Assembly (NCBI GenBank): GCA_031259935.1
Contig: JAIRKV010000043.1
Location: 1 to 7,090 of the forward strand
DNA from: Prevotellaceae bacterium
GTDB lineage: Bacteria > Bacteroidota > Bacteroidia > Bacteroidales > UBA932
DNA length: 7,090 nucleotides
Direction: 5' to 3'
Under the pieces are notes generated by a model, which saw only the letters and a list, made by a program, of their open reading frames with translations, searched no databases and was not told where the DNA came from. Made by a program: the position numbers and the translations under genes. Positions 1 to 6,573 of this stretch are shown one piece after another. Position 1 is the stretch's first letter, and every line of letters begins with the position of its first letter.

Positions 1-68
1 GGTTTCACTTGAAAATATCAATTTTAACATTTGTATTAAAAAATCACATTATCATCATTAATGTTCTG

Positions 69-101
69 CAAAATTACAAAAATATTTTAATTCAGAACAA
101 A
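69..101 (-). promoter_or_regulatory. Possible promoter for a gene beyond the left edge
   Basis: Read on the minus strand, TTTG (101-98) is followed after 21 bases by TAATTTTG (76-69). This fits the Bacteroidota sigma-A pattern of TTTG near -33 and TAnnTTTG near -7. Transcription would start near 62-64 and run out of the left end of the window, so no target gene can be seen. The region is very AT-rich, so a chance match is quite possible. Confidence 0.3.
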
Positions 102-172
102 TAAAATTAAATTTATTCGTTTTTTTTATTACAAATATTGTGTAAATCAAATATAACCGCATTTTAATTCTA

Positions 173-187
173 ATACCAAAATGGTAT
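173..187. repeat. Short inverted repeat, possible operator
   Basis: ATACCA (173-178) and TGGTAT (182-187) form a symmetric site around a 3-base AAA spacer. A further inverted copy, TTTGGTAT, lies at 256-263, matching ATACCAAA at 173-180. The site could bind a dimeric regulator of a gene beyond the left edge, but nothing in the window shows this. Apart from this, the candidate promoter at 69-101 and the terminator at 264-317, positions 1-342 hold no gene that I can support. Confidence 0.25.
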
Positions 188-263
188 CAAAACAACCTGA
201 AATGTAAAAATATTTGATTGATAATAAATTTATACAAATTGCATTTTCATAGCAGTTTGGTAT

Positions 264-317
264 AAAAAACAGAATCGTTCCTCTGCGCATGATGCTGTCA
301 AGCCAAAGGAACGACTG
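264..317 (-). terminator. Intrinsic terminator of the sigma/anti-sigma/repeat-protein unit
   Basis: On the minus strand, beginning 25 bases after the stop codon of the exported repeat protein, CAG plus TCGTTCCT (317-307) pairs with AGGAACGA (282-275) and, past a 2-base bulge, CTG (272-270). Six T's (269-264) follow directly. The stem is 8 bp plus 3 bp. The 24-base loop is long for a terminator, but contains a small internal GCA/TGC hairpin that would shorten it. Location, stem and T-run agree with rho-independent termination of the operon. Confidence 0.7.
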
Positions 318-342
318 TTGAATGCCATAAAAAACTTGTTGT

Positions 343-1632
343 TTATTTGAAATTTACAGTTCCGTAATGTGCCGAAATTTTTACTTCCGCTTTGGGGTTT
401 TCCGACTTTCCGGCAGTGCCGATTATGGTATTTTTTGCTTTTGACACAGTTACATTATTAAATTTAATTTTGCCTGCATCAATATCTCCGTAATCGCCGA
501 CCGAAATGTTTGCTTTGAAATTATGCTGTTCGGTCAGCCCGAGTCTGAAATCTGAATATAATCCGTTATCTGCTATGATTTTTGAAAAATTTTTATCGAT
601 ATTCTTTATTGTCAAATCGCTGTATTTAAAATCAGATGCTACAAAACTGTTGTTTAATTTGTCGATTATTATATCCGTATAAAGCGTTGTTACAGTGAAG
701 TCGTTTATTGTTTTTATGTTAAACGCATCGTATCGAGAGGTGCCTGTGATTGATGAAATTTCTCCGAATTTGAATTTTGTATAAAGACTTTTCAGTCGCA
801 AATCTTTACACGTTTCTATTTCCACACTGGCATAGCCTATGTCGATATTTGCATCCGAAACGGAATTTGATTTGAAATCGGCATAAAGCGATTTGAATTT
901 CAAGTTGCTGCATTTGCCTATTGCAACGTTTGCATATTTTACGTCAAGAGTTGTATTTGCCGTAGCATCGGCTTTAATGTCGCTGTAAAGCGAAACTATT
1001 TCAGTATCGCCGCAGGTACTGAATTTCACATCGCCGTATTTTGTATCGATGCCGGCTTTGGATATTGTTGTTGCGGTCAGGTTGCCGTATAATAAAACAG
1101 CGGTGAGTTTATTACATTTTTCAAACTTTACATCTCCGTATTTTGCATTAATTTTTGCGTCTTCAATGATATTTGCCTTGATGTCGCCGTAAAGTATTTC
1201 TACGGTCAATGGCTTGTGCGTATCGTTGAGCGCAAGGTTTCCGTATCTGATATTGAAATCCATTGTGGCGCTGCGTGGAACCACAACCACGTAATCTATC
1301 GACACTCCGCAATTTTGACACGACATATTGTTTGGAAGTTTTGTTTTTGCCGTAACATGATTGTTGTTCGATGTAAAATCTACACTTACTTTTTCGGCAT
1401 AGTTTCTTGCATCTTCTGCATTTTTGCCTGTGCCTTTAATTTCTATTTTGAAAACAATTCTGTTTTCGTTGCCTTCTACAATATTTACGTTTCCAAAAAT
1501 ATTGGATATCGACAGTTTTGCATCTGCCTTTACGCTGAAATCTTTATTTATTTCGCGTCTGTATTCTTCTTTTTGAGCAAATAATATTGCTGCCGAGAAT
1601 ACAAAAATCAATGTTAATAATGTTTTTTTCAT
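343..1632 (-). CDS. Exported DUF4097-like repeat protein with 34-residue solenoid repeats
   Basis: This is a 429-residue protein with a clear Sec signal peptide (residues 1-19, lysines at 2-3, hydrophobic core, small residues before Gln20), so it should leave the cytoplasm. Residues 30-130 are beta-rich and contain a CxxC pair (Cys105, Cys108). Residues 147-333 are eleven successive 17-residue strands starting LY or KY (147, 164, 181, 198, 215, 232, 249, 266, 283, 300, 317), giving 34-residue units. Cysteines recur at 173, 207, 241 and 275. The C-terminus (about 376-429) ends in the 'YGTVNF' style of DUF4097/adhesin-like beta-solenoid proteins. The gene is last in a unit with an anti-sigma-like gene (40-base gap) and an ECF sigma gene. 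In Bacteroidota such proteins often sit beside sigma/anti-sigma pairs, with unknown biochemical role. I infer a surface or periplasmic target or sensor of this switch. The start is an ATG just before the signal peptide. Coding and export are very likely; the family call is less sure. Confidence 0.85.
   Translation of the reverse strand: MKKTLLTLIFVFSAAILFAQKEEYRREINKDFSVKADAKLSISNIFGNVNIVEGNENRIVFKIEIKGTGKNAEDARNYAEKVSVDFTSNNNHVTAKTKLPNNMSCQNCGVSIDYVVVVPRSATMDFNIRYGNLALNDTHKPLTVEILYGDIKANIIEDAKINAKYGDVKFEKCNKLTAVLLYGNLTATTISKAGIDTKYGDVKFSTCGDTEIVSLYSDIKADATANTTLDVKYANVAIGKCSNLKFKSLYADFKSNSVSDANIDIGYASVEIETCKDLRLKSLYTKFKFGEISSITGTSRYDAFNIKTINDFTVTTLYTDIIIDKLNNSFVASDFKYSDLTIKNIDKNFSKIIADNGLYSDFRLGLTEQHNFKANISVGDYGDIDAGKIKFNNVTVSKAKNTIIGTAGKSENPKAEVKISAHYGTVNFK
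634..1194 (-). repeat. Coding tandem repeat, 102 bp (34 residues) with 51-bp half units
   Basis: This stretch encodes residues 147-333 of the exported repeat protein. The encoded units align without gaps at exactly 34 residues: LYGDIK/KYGDVKF, LYGNLT/KYGDVKF, LYSDIK/KYANVAI, LYADFK/GYASVEI, LYTKFK/RYDAFNI, then a final LYTDII half unit. The aromatic at position 2 of every 17-residue half is invariant (Tyr). Cys occupies position 10 of the second half in the first four units and is Ile in the fifth. The DNA copies have diverged at many codons, so the array is old and kept by selection on the protein, not a recent expansion. Confidence 0.85.
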
Positions 1633-1672
1633 TTTTTATAATTTTATTTGATTAATATTTAACTGTTTTTAT

Positions 1673-2164
1673 CTATTTATTACAAGCCAGCACATTGTTT
1701 TGGATGTTGTGCAGCGATTCGATTTTTCGCCTGTAAATTGAAACTATCAAGGCTGCTTTTCGTTCATCATCAAGAGCGCCGGGTATTTTATTTTCATCAA
1801 TTTCCATTAATTTGATGTCGCTTAATATTTCGTTGCGATACGGTTCGTTCATATTGTTCAAAAGTTTTTTTACAGCATCAATTTCATTGTTCAGTTGCAT
1901 TGCATAATATTGTTTTACTTCGGCAATATTAGCATTGTAAAAAGCCGTGTCGCCGTCTTCGGTTTTTTCTGTTTTGAAAATTAAAAATGCAAATGTAACA
2001 ACTGCCGCTGCCGCAGTATATTTCAAATACGGCATGAATGATATACGTTTCGGTTTTTGCATCAGCGAAAGTTTTGCGGCAAAACGCTCGCGATGTCCGT
2101 TTTCGAGTTTACTGCCAAATATTTCGTTTATATTTTCTGCTATTTTTTTCTCTGTATTTTTCAT
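1673..2164 (-). CDS. Putative membrane anti-sigma factor
   Basis: This is a 163-residue protein with one membrane helix (about residues 46-63, alanine/valine/phenylalanine-rich after a basic stretch at 37-48) and no signal peptide. The N-terminal 45 residues would be cytoplasmic and include GHRERFAAKL (23-32). This resembles the 'GHxxRFxxKL' segment common in short Bacteroidota proteins encoded after ECF sigma genes. The outer part (70-163) is mostly helical and charged, with no enzyme motif. There is no zinc-binding HxxxCxxC as in classical ZAS anti-sigma factors; the only cysteine is Cys161. The ATG lies 14 bases after the sigma stop, and AGGTAA in that gap can serve as ribosome binding site, so co-translation is likely. 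The inferred role is to hold the sigma factor at the membrane until an envelope signal releases it. The evidence is position, topology and the N-terminal motif, not a confirmed family match. Confidence 0.72.
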   Translation of the reverse strand: MKNTEKKIAENINEIFGSKLENGHRERFAAKLSLMQKPKRISFMPYLKYTAAAAVVTFAFLIFKTEKTEDGDTAFYNANIAEVKQYYAMQLNNEIDAVKKLLNNMNEPYRNEILSDIKLMEIDENKIPGALDDERKAALIVSIYRRKIESLHNIQNNVLACNK

Positions 2165-2178
2165 TGTTTGTTACCTGT

Positions 2179-2721
2179 TTAATCTTTGTTTATATTATTT
2201 TTCAAATAATTGCGTAATTTCATTAATGCACGTGAATACTGACTTCTCACTGTTGATTGTGATATTTTAAGATGTCGGGATATTTCATCAAAATTCATAT
2301 TTTCAAAAAGTCGCAAAGCCAGTACTGTTCTGTATCCTGCCGGAAGCGAATCGACAGACTGTTTTATGTTTTCTACTGTTAGCATGTTTTCGCTGATATC
2401 GGTTTCATCGGCGCAGTCGGTAATATTTTCAATATCTTCAAAGCAAAAATGCGATTTTTGTTTTCGTACAACATCAATTGCCGCATTTACGGCGATTCTT
2501 CTCAATGTTCTTCGCATCAAAGTTTCATCGTCATTTATCAGCGATGTTCTGGTAAGCGCTTTCAAAATTGTATCCTGCATTATTTCTTCGGCATCGCTGA
2601 CGTTTCCCAGAATTGCAAATGCGCTTTGATATGTTGTTTCGGCAAACATATCGTAAAACCGCATCTGTAACCGATAATCGTTTCTTTTCAAACCTTTTAA
2701 TATTTCTTTGTAATCATTCAT
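2179..2721 (-). CDS. RNA polymerase ECF-type sigma factor (sigma-70 family)
   Basis: From the ATG at 2721 the product is 180 residues, a normal size for an ECF sigma factor. Region 2 spans about 8-90, with the core-binding/-10 helix around DAEEIMQDTILKAL (43-56) and RRIAVNAAIDVVRK (74-87). A variable acidic linker (about 91-115) follows. Region 4 (118-173) has SLPAGYRTVLALR (125-137) and a helix-turn-helix (143-170, FDEISRHLKISQSTVRSQ), which should read the -35 element. Regions 1.1 and 3 are absent, as in ECF factors. The frame stays open upstream to a TTG at 2751, but that would add ten unconserved-looking residues, and the ATG is preceded by GGAAACAGTGATGAA, so I prefer the ATG. It is first in the operon with the anti-sigma-like and repeat-protein genes. 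ECF factors often control their own promoter; this is plausible here but not shown. Confidence 0.93.
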   Translation of the reverse strand: MNDYKEILKGLKRNDYRLQMRFYDMFAETTYQSAFAILGNVSDAEEIMQDTILKALTRTSLINDDETLMRRTLRRIAVNAAIDVVRKQKSHFCFEDIENITDCADETDISENMLTVENIKQSVDSLPAGYRTVLALRLFENMNFDEISRHLKISQSTVRSQYSRALMKLRNYLKNNINKD

Positions 2722-2788
2722 TTCATCACTGTTTCCATATATATAACGCAATAAAACATGTTTTGATGCATCATCTTTTTTAATTTTT

Positions 2789-2796
2789 CAAATTTA
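2789..2796 (-). promoter_or_regulatory. Possible -7 element for the ECF sigma operon
   Basis: On the minus strand TAAATTTG (2796-2789) fits the Bacteroidota -7 consensus TAnnTTTG and would start transcription near 2782, about 60 bases before the sigma ATG. No good TTG appears at the expected -33 distance, so the match is partial. An autoregulated ECF promoter need not follow the housekeeping consensus and could lie elsewhere in 2722-3000. Confidence 0.25.
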
Positions 2797-2947
2797 ATAT
2801 CATAATTTTAAAATTGCCGTTTTTCTTTTGGATATTTTTTCTGCAAATTTCCGATAACTTCTGCGCCGACAGCGAAAACAGAAAATATTTTTCAATATTT
2901 TGCATGATTTTAACCCTGTGAACGTATGAAATCCCTCATTTTAATTC

Positions 2948-2958
2948 GCAAAATTTGC
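2948..2958. repeat. Perfect 11-bp palindrome in the divergent intergenic region
   Basis: GCAAA-A-TTTGC is a perfect inverted repeat with a one-base centre. It lies about 50 bases upstream of the promoter-like site of the plus-strand envelope operon and in the upstream region of the minus-strand sigma operon. It could be an operator serving one or both directions. The rest of 2752-3009 is AT-rich with no gene I can support. Confidence 0.25.
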
Positions 2959-2983
2959 CATAATTATTATTTATATAACATTT

Positions 2984-3032
2984 TTTTAAGTTCTTTTTTA
3001 GAAAATTATTAACTTTGCAAACGTTTTGGAGA
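2984..3032 (+). promoter_or_regulatory. Promoter-like site and ribosome binding site for the SPOR/PD40 operon
   Basis: TAACTTTG (3010-3017) matches the Bacteroidota -7 consensus TAnnTTTG. The T-rich TTTTAAG around 2984-2990 is only a weak -33 candidate at the right distance. Transcription would start near 3022-3025. TGGAGA at 3027-3032 is a good Shine-Dalgarno sequence six bases before the ATG at 3039, unusual in a phylum where ribosome binding sites are often weak. It decides the start in favour of this ATG over the in-frame TTG at 3015, which overlaps the -7 element. Confidence 0.5.
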
Positions 3033-3038
3033 TTTCGA

Positions 3039-5000
3039 ATGAAAATATATTTACTGTTTATACCTGTCATCATATTTTGTCATTCTGCGTCGGCGCAAAA
3101 TAACACTTTGCCTAAACCGCAGACAGATACATGTTTGCAATTATTGAAGCAGGCAAAACAATTGCACAAAGAATACCGTTTTGCCGAAGCTGCTGCAATT
3201 TGTAAAAGTATAATAAATTCACATGAAGTAACATCAAATATTTTAGATTCGGCAAGGCTTCAGCTTATAATTTGCGAAAATTCGCGTAATCTTGTAAATT
3301 ATACTTTCGAGCCTGCAATCACAGGAAAGCAGAAAGTCGAATTAAGCAATTTTATAAACAGTTACGACAGTTTGGAAAACGGATATTTTGCTCCTGCTGC
3401 AAAATCGATGCTGATGGATGCCGACAGCGGAAAACAAAATCTGCCTTTGACGTTTTATCCCGAACATAACAGCAAAAATGCAAATGTAATTTATTTTTCG
3501 AGTTATGGCAGGCACGGTCAAAACGGTTTGGATATTTATAAAATTCACCGTATTAACGACACCGTATGGAGCGAACCTGAATTACTTGATTCAACAGTAA
3601 ATACACAATTTGACGAAATATATCCTTACCTTTCGGAAGATGGCAAAATGCTTTATTTTACATCCAACGGACATTACGGAATGGGTGGTTTTGATTTGTT
3701 CAAATGCACTTTTGATGAGAAAAAAGGAACTTGGAAACAAGCCGAAAATTTAGGATTTCCGTTCTCGTCGCCTTACGATGATTTTTTATATATTCCCGAT
3801 AATAACAGCGATTTCGCCTGTTTCGGTTCAACGCGTAACTGTGATAACGAAAGCATTTATGTTTACAAAACGGAAATTGTTATAAATCCCGACTATAAGG
3901 CGATTGAAGATTATGAACTATTACAGCAAATTGCAAATCTCGATATTTCTGTCGATAATGACAGAGAAAACGAAGATATTGAAGTAAATATTGAAATATT
4001 GAAAGCTAATGAAGATTATATAAAAATGCTGAAAGCAGCCCGATATTACAATAACAGATTCGACGAAATTCAAAAATCACTTGACAGTCTGCGCGAAAAA
4101 ATACATAATACCGAAACACCGGAACGGCAAAATATCGAAAAACAAATACTGGACAAAGAAAATGAACTGTTCGACATGCAATACGCAGTCAGCCGTCTGT
4201 CGATATACATAAGCAAGTCGGAATATGATTTTATAACGGAAGGAATACAGCCGGCGCTGAACGATGAATTGAAATCAATAACAGATATACAATATCCTGC
4301 AAAAAAAACAATAACAGACAGTTTGAAAACTTTCGACAAAACATATAACAATATAAGATTAACGCCGGATATTAAAATTATAAATCCTCAACCAACCGAA
4401 GATGACCTGTTTAACTTTACGGTCAACGAAAAAAGCATTATTTTGCATGATTATGTATTACCTGACGGTTTGGTTTACAGAATACAGATAATTTCTACGC
4501 CGACCGATAAAAAAGTAGATACCGGTTTTTTCAAAAACTGCAGCCCCGTAACCACAGAACTGTACAAAAATAATCGACGGTATTATATAGGACTGTTCAA
4601 AAATCATTCGGATGCGGAAATTGCAGTGAAACAATTGAAAACAATAGGATTTAAAGATATTTTCATTTCGGCATGGAGCAACAGAGAAACAGTAACTTTG
4701 CGCGAAGCAAAAAACATGGAATTAAAACAAAAACAGAGCGCCGCCCAAACAGAAGCTAATAAAATTTATAGAATAACAATAGGACCAATCGACAAAGAAA
4801 AGCCTGTTATACAACTGATTAATGAATATGCAAACGGAAAAGACGTTTCAAAAATAATTAATTCGGACAGTAAAATTGTTTATTATATCGGAAATTTTAC
4901 TACCTTTGAGCAGGCAATAAATTTGCGGGAAAAACTTATAGATAACGCAATAACAGATGTAAATATTAATGAAATAACAACAGATAATCAGATAAAATAA
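3039..5000 (+). CDS. Exported TPR/PD40/SPOR-domain envelope protein
   Basis: The product is 653 residues from the ATG at 3039. An upstream in-frame TTG at 3015 lies inside the promoter-like site and would spoil the signal peptide. Residues 1-20 are a Sec signal peptide ending SASAQ, with no lipobox. Residues about 30-62 look like a TPR-type helix pair. Residues 149-277 hold three PD40/WD40-like beta-propeller motifs (IYFSSYGRHGQNGLDIYK, LYFTSNGHYGMGGFDLFK, and a diverged copy ending SIYVYK). A charged helical, coiled-coil-like region spans about 325-395. Two SPOR-like segments follow, at about 480-546 (YRIQIIST, then YYIGLFKNHSDAEIAVKQL) and 577-645 (YRITIGP, then YYIGNFTTFEQAINLREKL). SPOR domains bind peptidoglycan glycan strands lacking stem peptides. 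PD40/TPR proteins in this phylum are often periplasmic envelope scaffolds. The stop is one base before nfeD, so it is co-expressed with NfeD-FloA. A wall-linked scaffold role is inferred. Confidence 0.88.
   Translation: MKIYLLFIPVIIFCHSASAQNNTLPKPQTDTCLQLLKQAKQLHKEYRFAEAAAICKSIINSHEVTSNILDSARLQLIICENSRNLVNYTFEPAITGKQKVELSNFINSYDSLENGYFAPAAKSMLMDADSGKQNLPLTFYPEHNSKNANVIYFSSYGRHGQNGLDIYKIHRINDTVWSEPELLDSTVNTQFDEIYPYLSEDGKMLYFTSNGHYGMGGFDLFKCTFDEKKGTWKQAENLGFPFSSPYDDFLYIPDNNSDFACFGSTRNCDNESIYVYKTEIVINPDYKAIEDYELLQQIANLDISVDNDRENEDIEVNIEILKANEDYIKMLKAARYYNNRFDEIQKSLDSLREKIHNTETPERQNIEKQILDKENELFDMQYAVSRLSIYISKSEYDFITEGIQPALNDELKSITDIQYPAKKTITDSLKTFDKTYNNIRLTPDIKIINPQPTEDDLFNFTVNEKSIILHDYVLPDGLVYRIQIISTPTDKKVDTGFFKNCSPVTTELYKNNRRYYIGLFKNHSDAEIAVKQLKTIGFKDIFISAWSNRETVTLREAKNMELKQKQSAAQTEANKIYRITIGPIDKEKPVIQLINEYANGKDVSKIINSDSKIVYYIGNFTTFEQAINLREKLIDNAITDVNINEITTDNQIK
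4876..4908 (+). promoter_or_regulatory. Possible internal promoter for nfeD-floA
   Basis: TTG (4876-4878) and TACCTTTG (4901-4908), 22 bases apart, resemble the Bacteroidota promoter. They lie inside the 3' end of the SPOR-protein gene, about 95 bases before the NfeD start. It could give NfeD-FloA expression independent of the upstream gene. The site lies in coding sequence, and such a short motif is expected a few times by chance in this window. Confidence 0.2.
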
Positions 5001-5001
5001 A

Positions 5002-5466
5002 ATGACAACAGTTATAGTACTTATAGTTTTGGGTGTTTTGCTTTTGGTTGCAGAAATCGTTGTGCTGCCCGGAATAGGCTTTGCCGGAATAGCAGGAGGC
5101 GTTTCTGTTATTGTTGGAATTATCATTGCGTATAATATCAATGCCATGACAGGACATATTACCGTTTTTTCGGCGATGATTTTATGCATCGTTGCAATGT
5201 ATTTTTCGCTTCGGGCAAAAACATGGCAGCGATTGTCGCTGAACAAAAGCATCGACAGTAAGGTGGATGTTTCTCCATCGATAAAGAACATACAGCCGGG
5301 CGACGAAGGCATTGCCATTACGCGCCTGTCGCCTGTGGGCAAAGTACGCATCAAAAACGTAGATTTGGAAGCACGAAGCGTATTGGGATTTATTGAACAT
5401 AACGCAAGAATTGTTGTCTTAAAATTTGAAGATTCAAAAGTAATAGTTGAAAAAATTGAAAATTAA
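5002..5466 (+). CDS. NfeD-like membrane protein, short form with OB-fold domain
   Basis: This 154-residue protein has three hydrophobic segments (about 3-22, 28-45 and 52-70) with the LPGIGFAG turn (22-29) typical of NfeD proteins. A soluble C-terminal domain of five short beta strands follows (about 98-152: GDEGIAITRLSPVGKVRI, then GFIEHNARIVVLKFEDSKVIVEK), the OB-like NfeD domain. The length fits the short class that lacks the N-terminal ClpP-like serine protease domain of long NfeD proteins, so no protease activity is expected. NfeD proteins are encoded beside flotillin/stomatin (SPFH) genes and are thought to act with them in membrane organisation. Here floA follows after 35 bases. The ATG sits one base after the stop of the SPOR-protein gene, so translational coupling is likely. 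Confidence 0.9.
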   Translation: MTTVIVLIVLGVLLLVAEIVVLPGIGFAGIAGGVSVIVGIIIAYNINAMTGHITVFSAMILCIVAMYFSLRAKTWQRLSLNKSIDSKVDVSPSIKNIQPGDEGIAITRLSPVGKVRIKNVDLEARSVLGFIEHNARIVVLKFEDSKVIVEKIEN

Positions 5467-5501
5467 ATATATTAAAAAACAAAAAATTAAAATTAAAAAT
5501 T

Positions 5502-6473
5502 ATGGATGCAAGTTTACAATTTACATTAATTTGGATTGGCGTTGCAATTATCGGAATATGGTTAATTGCATATTTTGTGCCGGTCGGACTGTGGTTTCAA
5601 GCAATGCTTTCGGGCGTGCGTGTTTCATTAATACAGCTTGTATTGATGCGTTGGCGTAAAGTATCGCCACAAACAATTGTTCGTTCGATGATTACAGGAA
5701 CAAAAGCAGGACTTAAACTCGATGCAAATCTGCTCGAAGCTCATTATCTTGCAAAAGGCGATGTTCCCAAAGTCGTCAATGCTCTTATTTCTGCCGACAA
5801 GGCAAATATTTCTTTGGATTTCAGAATGGCTGCCGCCATCGATTTGGCAGGACGCGATGTTTTTGAAGCCGTACAAATGTCGGTGAATCCAAAAGTTATT
5901 AACACTCCGCCGGTTACAGCAATGGCGAAAGATGGTATTCAGCTTATCACAAAAGCGCGCGTAACCGTTCGCGCAAACATAAAACAGTTAGTAGGCGGCG
6001 CAGGCGAAGATACGGTATTGGCTCGCGTTGGCGAAGGAATAGTATCGTCGATAGGCTCATCGCTGTCGCACAAAGCGGTTTTGGAAAATCCTGATTCCAT
6101 TTCAAAAGTTGTGTTAGCCAAAGGTTTGGATGCAGGAACAGCATTTGAAATATTGTCCATCGATATTGCCGATATTGATATAGGACGTAATATCGGCGCT
6201 GTTTTGCAAATGGATCAAGCCAATGCCGATAAAAACATAGCGCAGGCAAAAGCCGAAGAAAAACGCGCCATGGCAGTAGCAATCGAACAGGAAATGAAAG
6301 CAAAAGCGCAGGAAGCGCGTGCAAAAGTTATTGAAGCCGAAGCACAAATACCACTGGCTATGGCTGAAGCATTCAGAAACGGGAATCTCGGAATTATGGA
6401 TTATTATAAAATGAAAAACATACAAGCTGATACCGAGATGCGCGATAATATTGCAAAGCCAAAAACAAAATAA
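5502..6473 (+). CDS. floA: Flotillin-like protein FloA
   Basis: This 323-residue protein is close in length to FloA (YqfA/UPF0365 family, about 330). A hydrophobic membrane anchor (about 8-37, broken by Pro27) is followed by the SPFH-like core, including VNPKVINTPPVTAMAKDG (128-145) and ITKARVTVRANIKQLVGGAGE (149-169), segments I recognise as family hallmarks. An Ala/Glu/Lys-rich helix (about 240-290, AQAKAEEKRAMAVAIEQEMK) supports oligomerisation, and the end has GNLGIMDYYKMKNIQADTEMR (294-314). FloA forms membrane foci linked to lipid organisation, cell-wall synthesis and protein secretion in other bacteria. The ATG is preceded by a 35-base, almost pure A/T spacer with no Shine-Dalgarno sequence, the A-rich start region usual in this phylum. 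It ends TAATTAA, two in-frame-spaced stops, with no visible terminator before the next promoter. Confidence 0.95.
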   Translation: MDASLQFTLIWIGVAIIGIWLIAYFVPVGLWFQAMLSGVRVSLIQLVLMRWRKVSPQTIVRSMITGTKAGLKLDANLLEAHYLAKGDVPKVVNALISADKANISLDFRMAAAIDLAGRDVFEAVQMSVNPKVINTPPVTAMAKDGIQLITKARVTVRANIKQLVGGAGEDTVLARVGEGIVSSIGSSLSHKAVLENPDSISKVVLAKGLDAGTAFEILSIDIADIDIGRNIGAVLQMDQANADKNIAQAKAEEKRAMAVAIEQEMKAKAQEARAKVIEAEAQIPLAMAEAFRNGNLGIMDYYKMKNIQADTEMRDNIAKPKTK

Positions 6474-6493
6474 TTAACAAGTAGATATAAAAG

Positions 6494-6525
6494 TTGATTT
6501 TAATTAAAAAACTTTTGTATCTTTG
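6494..6525 (+). promoter_or_regulatory. Promoter of the tRNA-Ser gene
   Basis: TTG (6494-6496) and TATCTTTG (6518-6525), 21 bases apart, are a near-perfect Bacteroidota housekeeping promoter. Transcription would start near 6531, about 43 bases before the mature tRNA. This is the best promoter match in the window. Confidence 0.75.
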
Positions 6526-6535
6526 TCGCCCCAAA

Positions 6536-6562
6536 CCGGATTAATTGCAGTGCAATATCCGG
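6536..6562 (+). other. Leader hairpin of the tRNA-Ser transcript
   Basis: CCGGAT (6536-6541) pairs with ATCCGG (6557-6562), and ATTGCA (6544-6549) pairs with TGCAAT (6551-6556) apart from the bases needed for the loop; a TA bulge sits on the 5' side. The hairpin fills most of the leader between the promoter and the mature 5' end at 6574. No T-run follows, so it is not an intrinsic terminator. Confidence 0.55.
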
Positions 6563-6573
6563 ATTATAGTAAA

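Noticed and set aside
634..1194. CRISPR-like array
   Set aside because: The periodicity is in the encoded protein (51 and 102 bases, diverged copies), without identical repeats or unique spacers.
1216..1584. 122-residue open frame on the plus strand
   Set aside because: Antisense to the exported repeat protein, whose signal peptide and repeats are clearly coding; Cys/Phe/Ile-rich shadow.
2722..2751. Longer sigma factor start at a TTG
   Set aside because: It would add ten residues ahead of a normal ECF N-terminus; the ATG at 2721 gives the usual length and has a purine-rich region before it.
4301..4308. Run of eight A's as a possible programmed frameshift site
   Set aside because: The frame reads through it without a break, no downstream structure or alternative continuing frame is evident, and A-runs are common in this AT-rich gene.
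4848..5354. 168-residue open frame on the minus strand
   Set aside because: It lies antisense across the end of the SPOR-protein gene and most of nfeD, both well supported; its composition is what a shadow frame gives.
5947..6324. 125-residue open frame on the minus strand within floA
   Set aside because: Antisense to a conserved part of FloA, Arg/Leu-rich low-quality translation, no motif.
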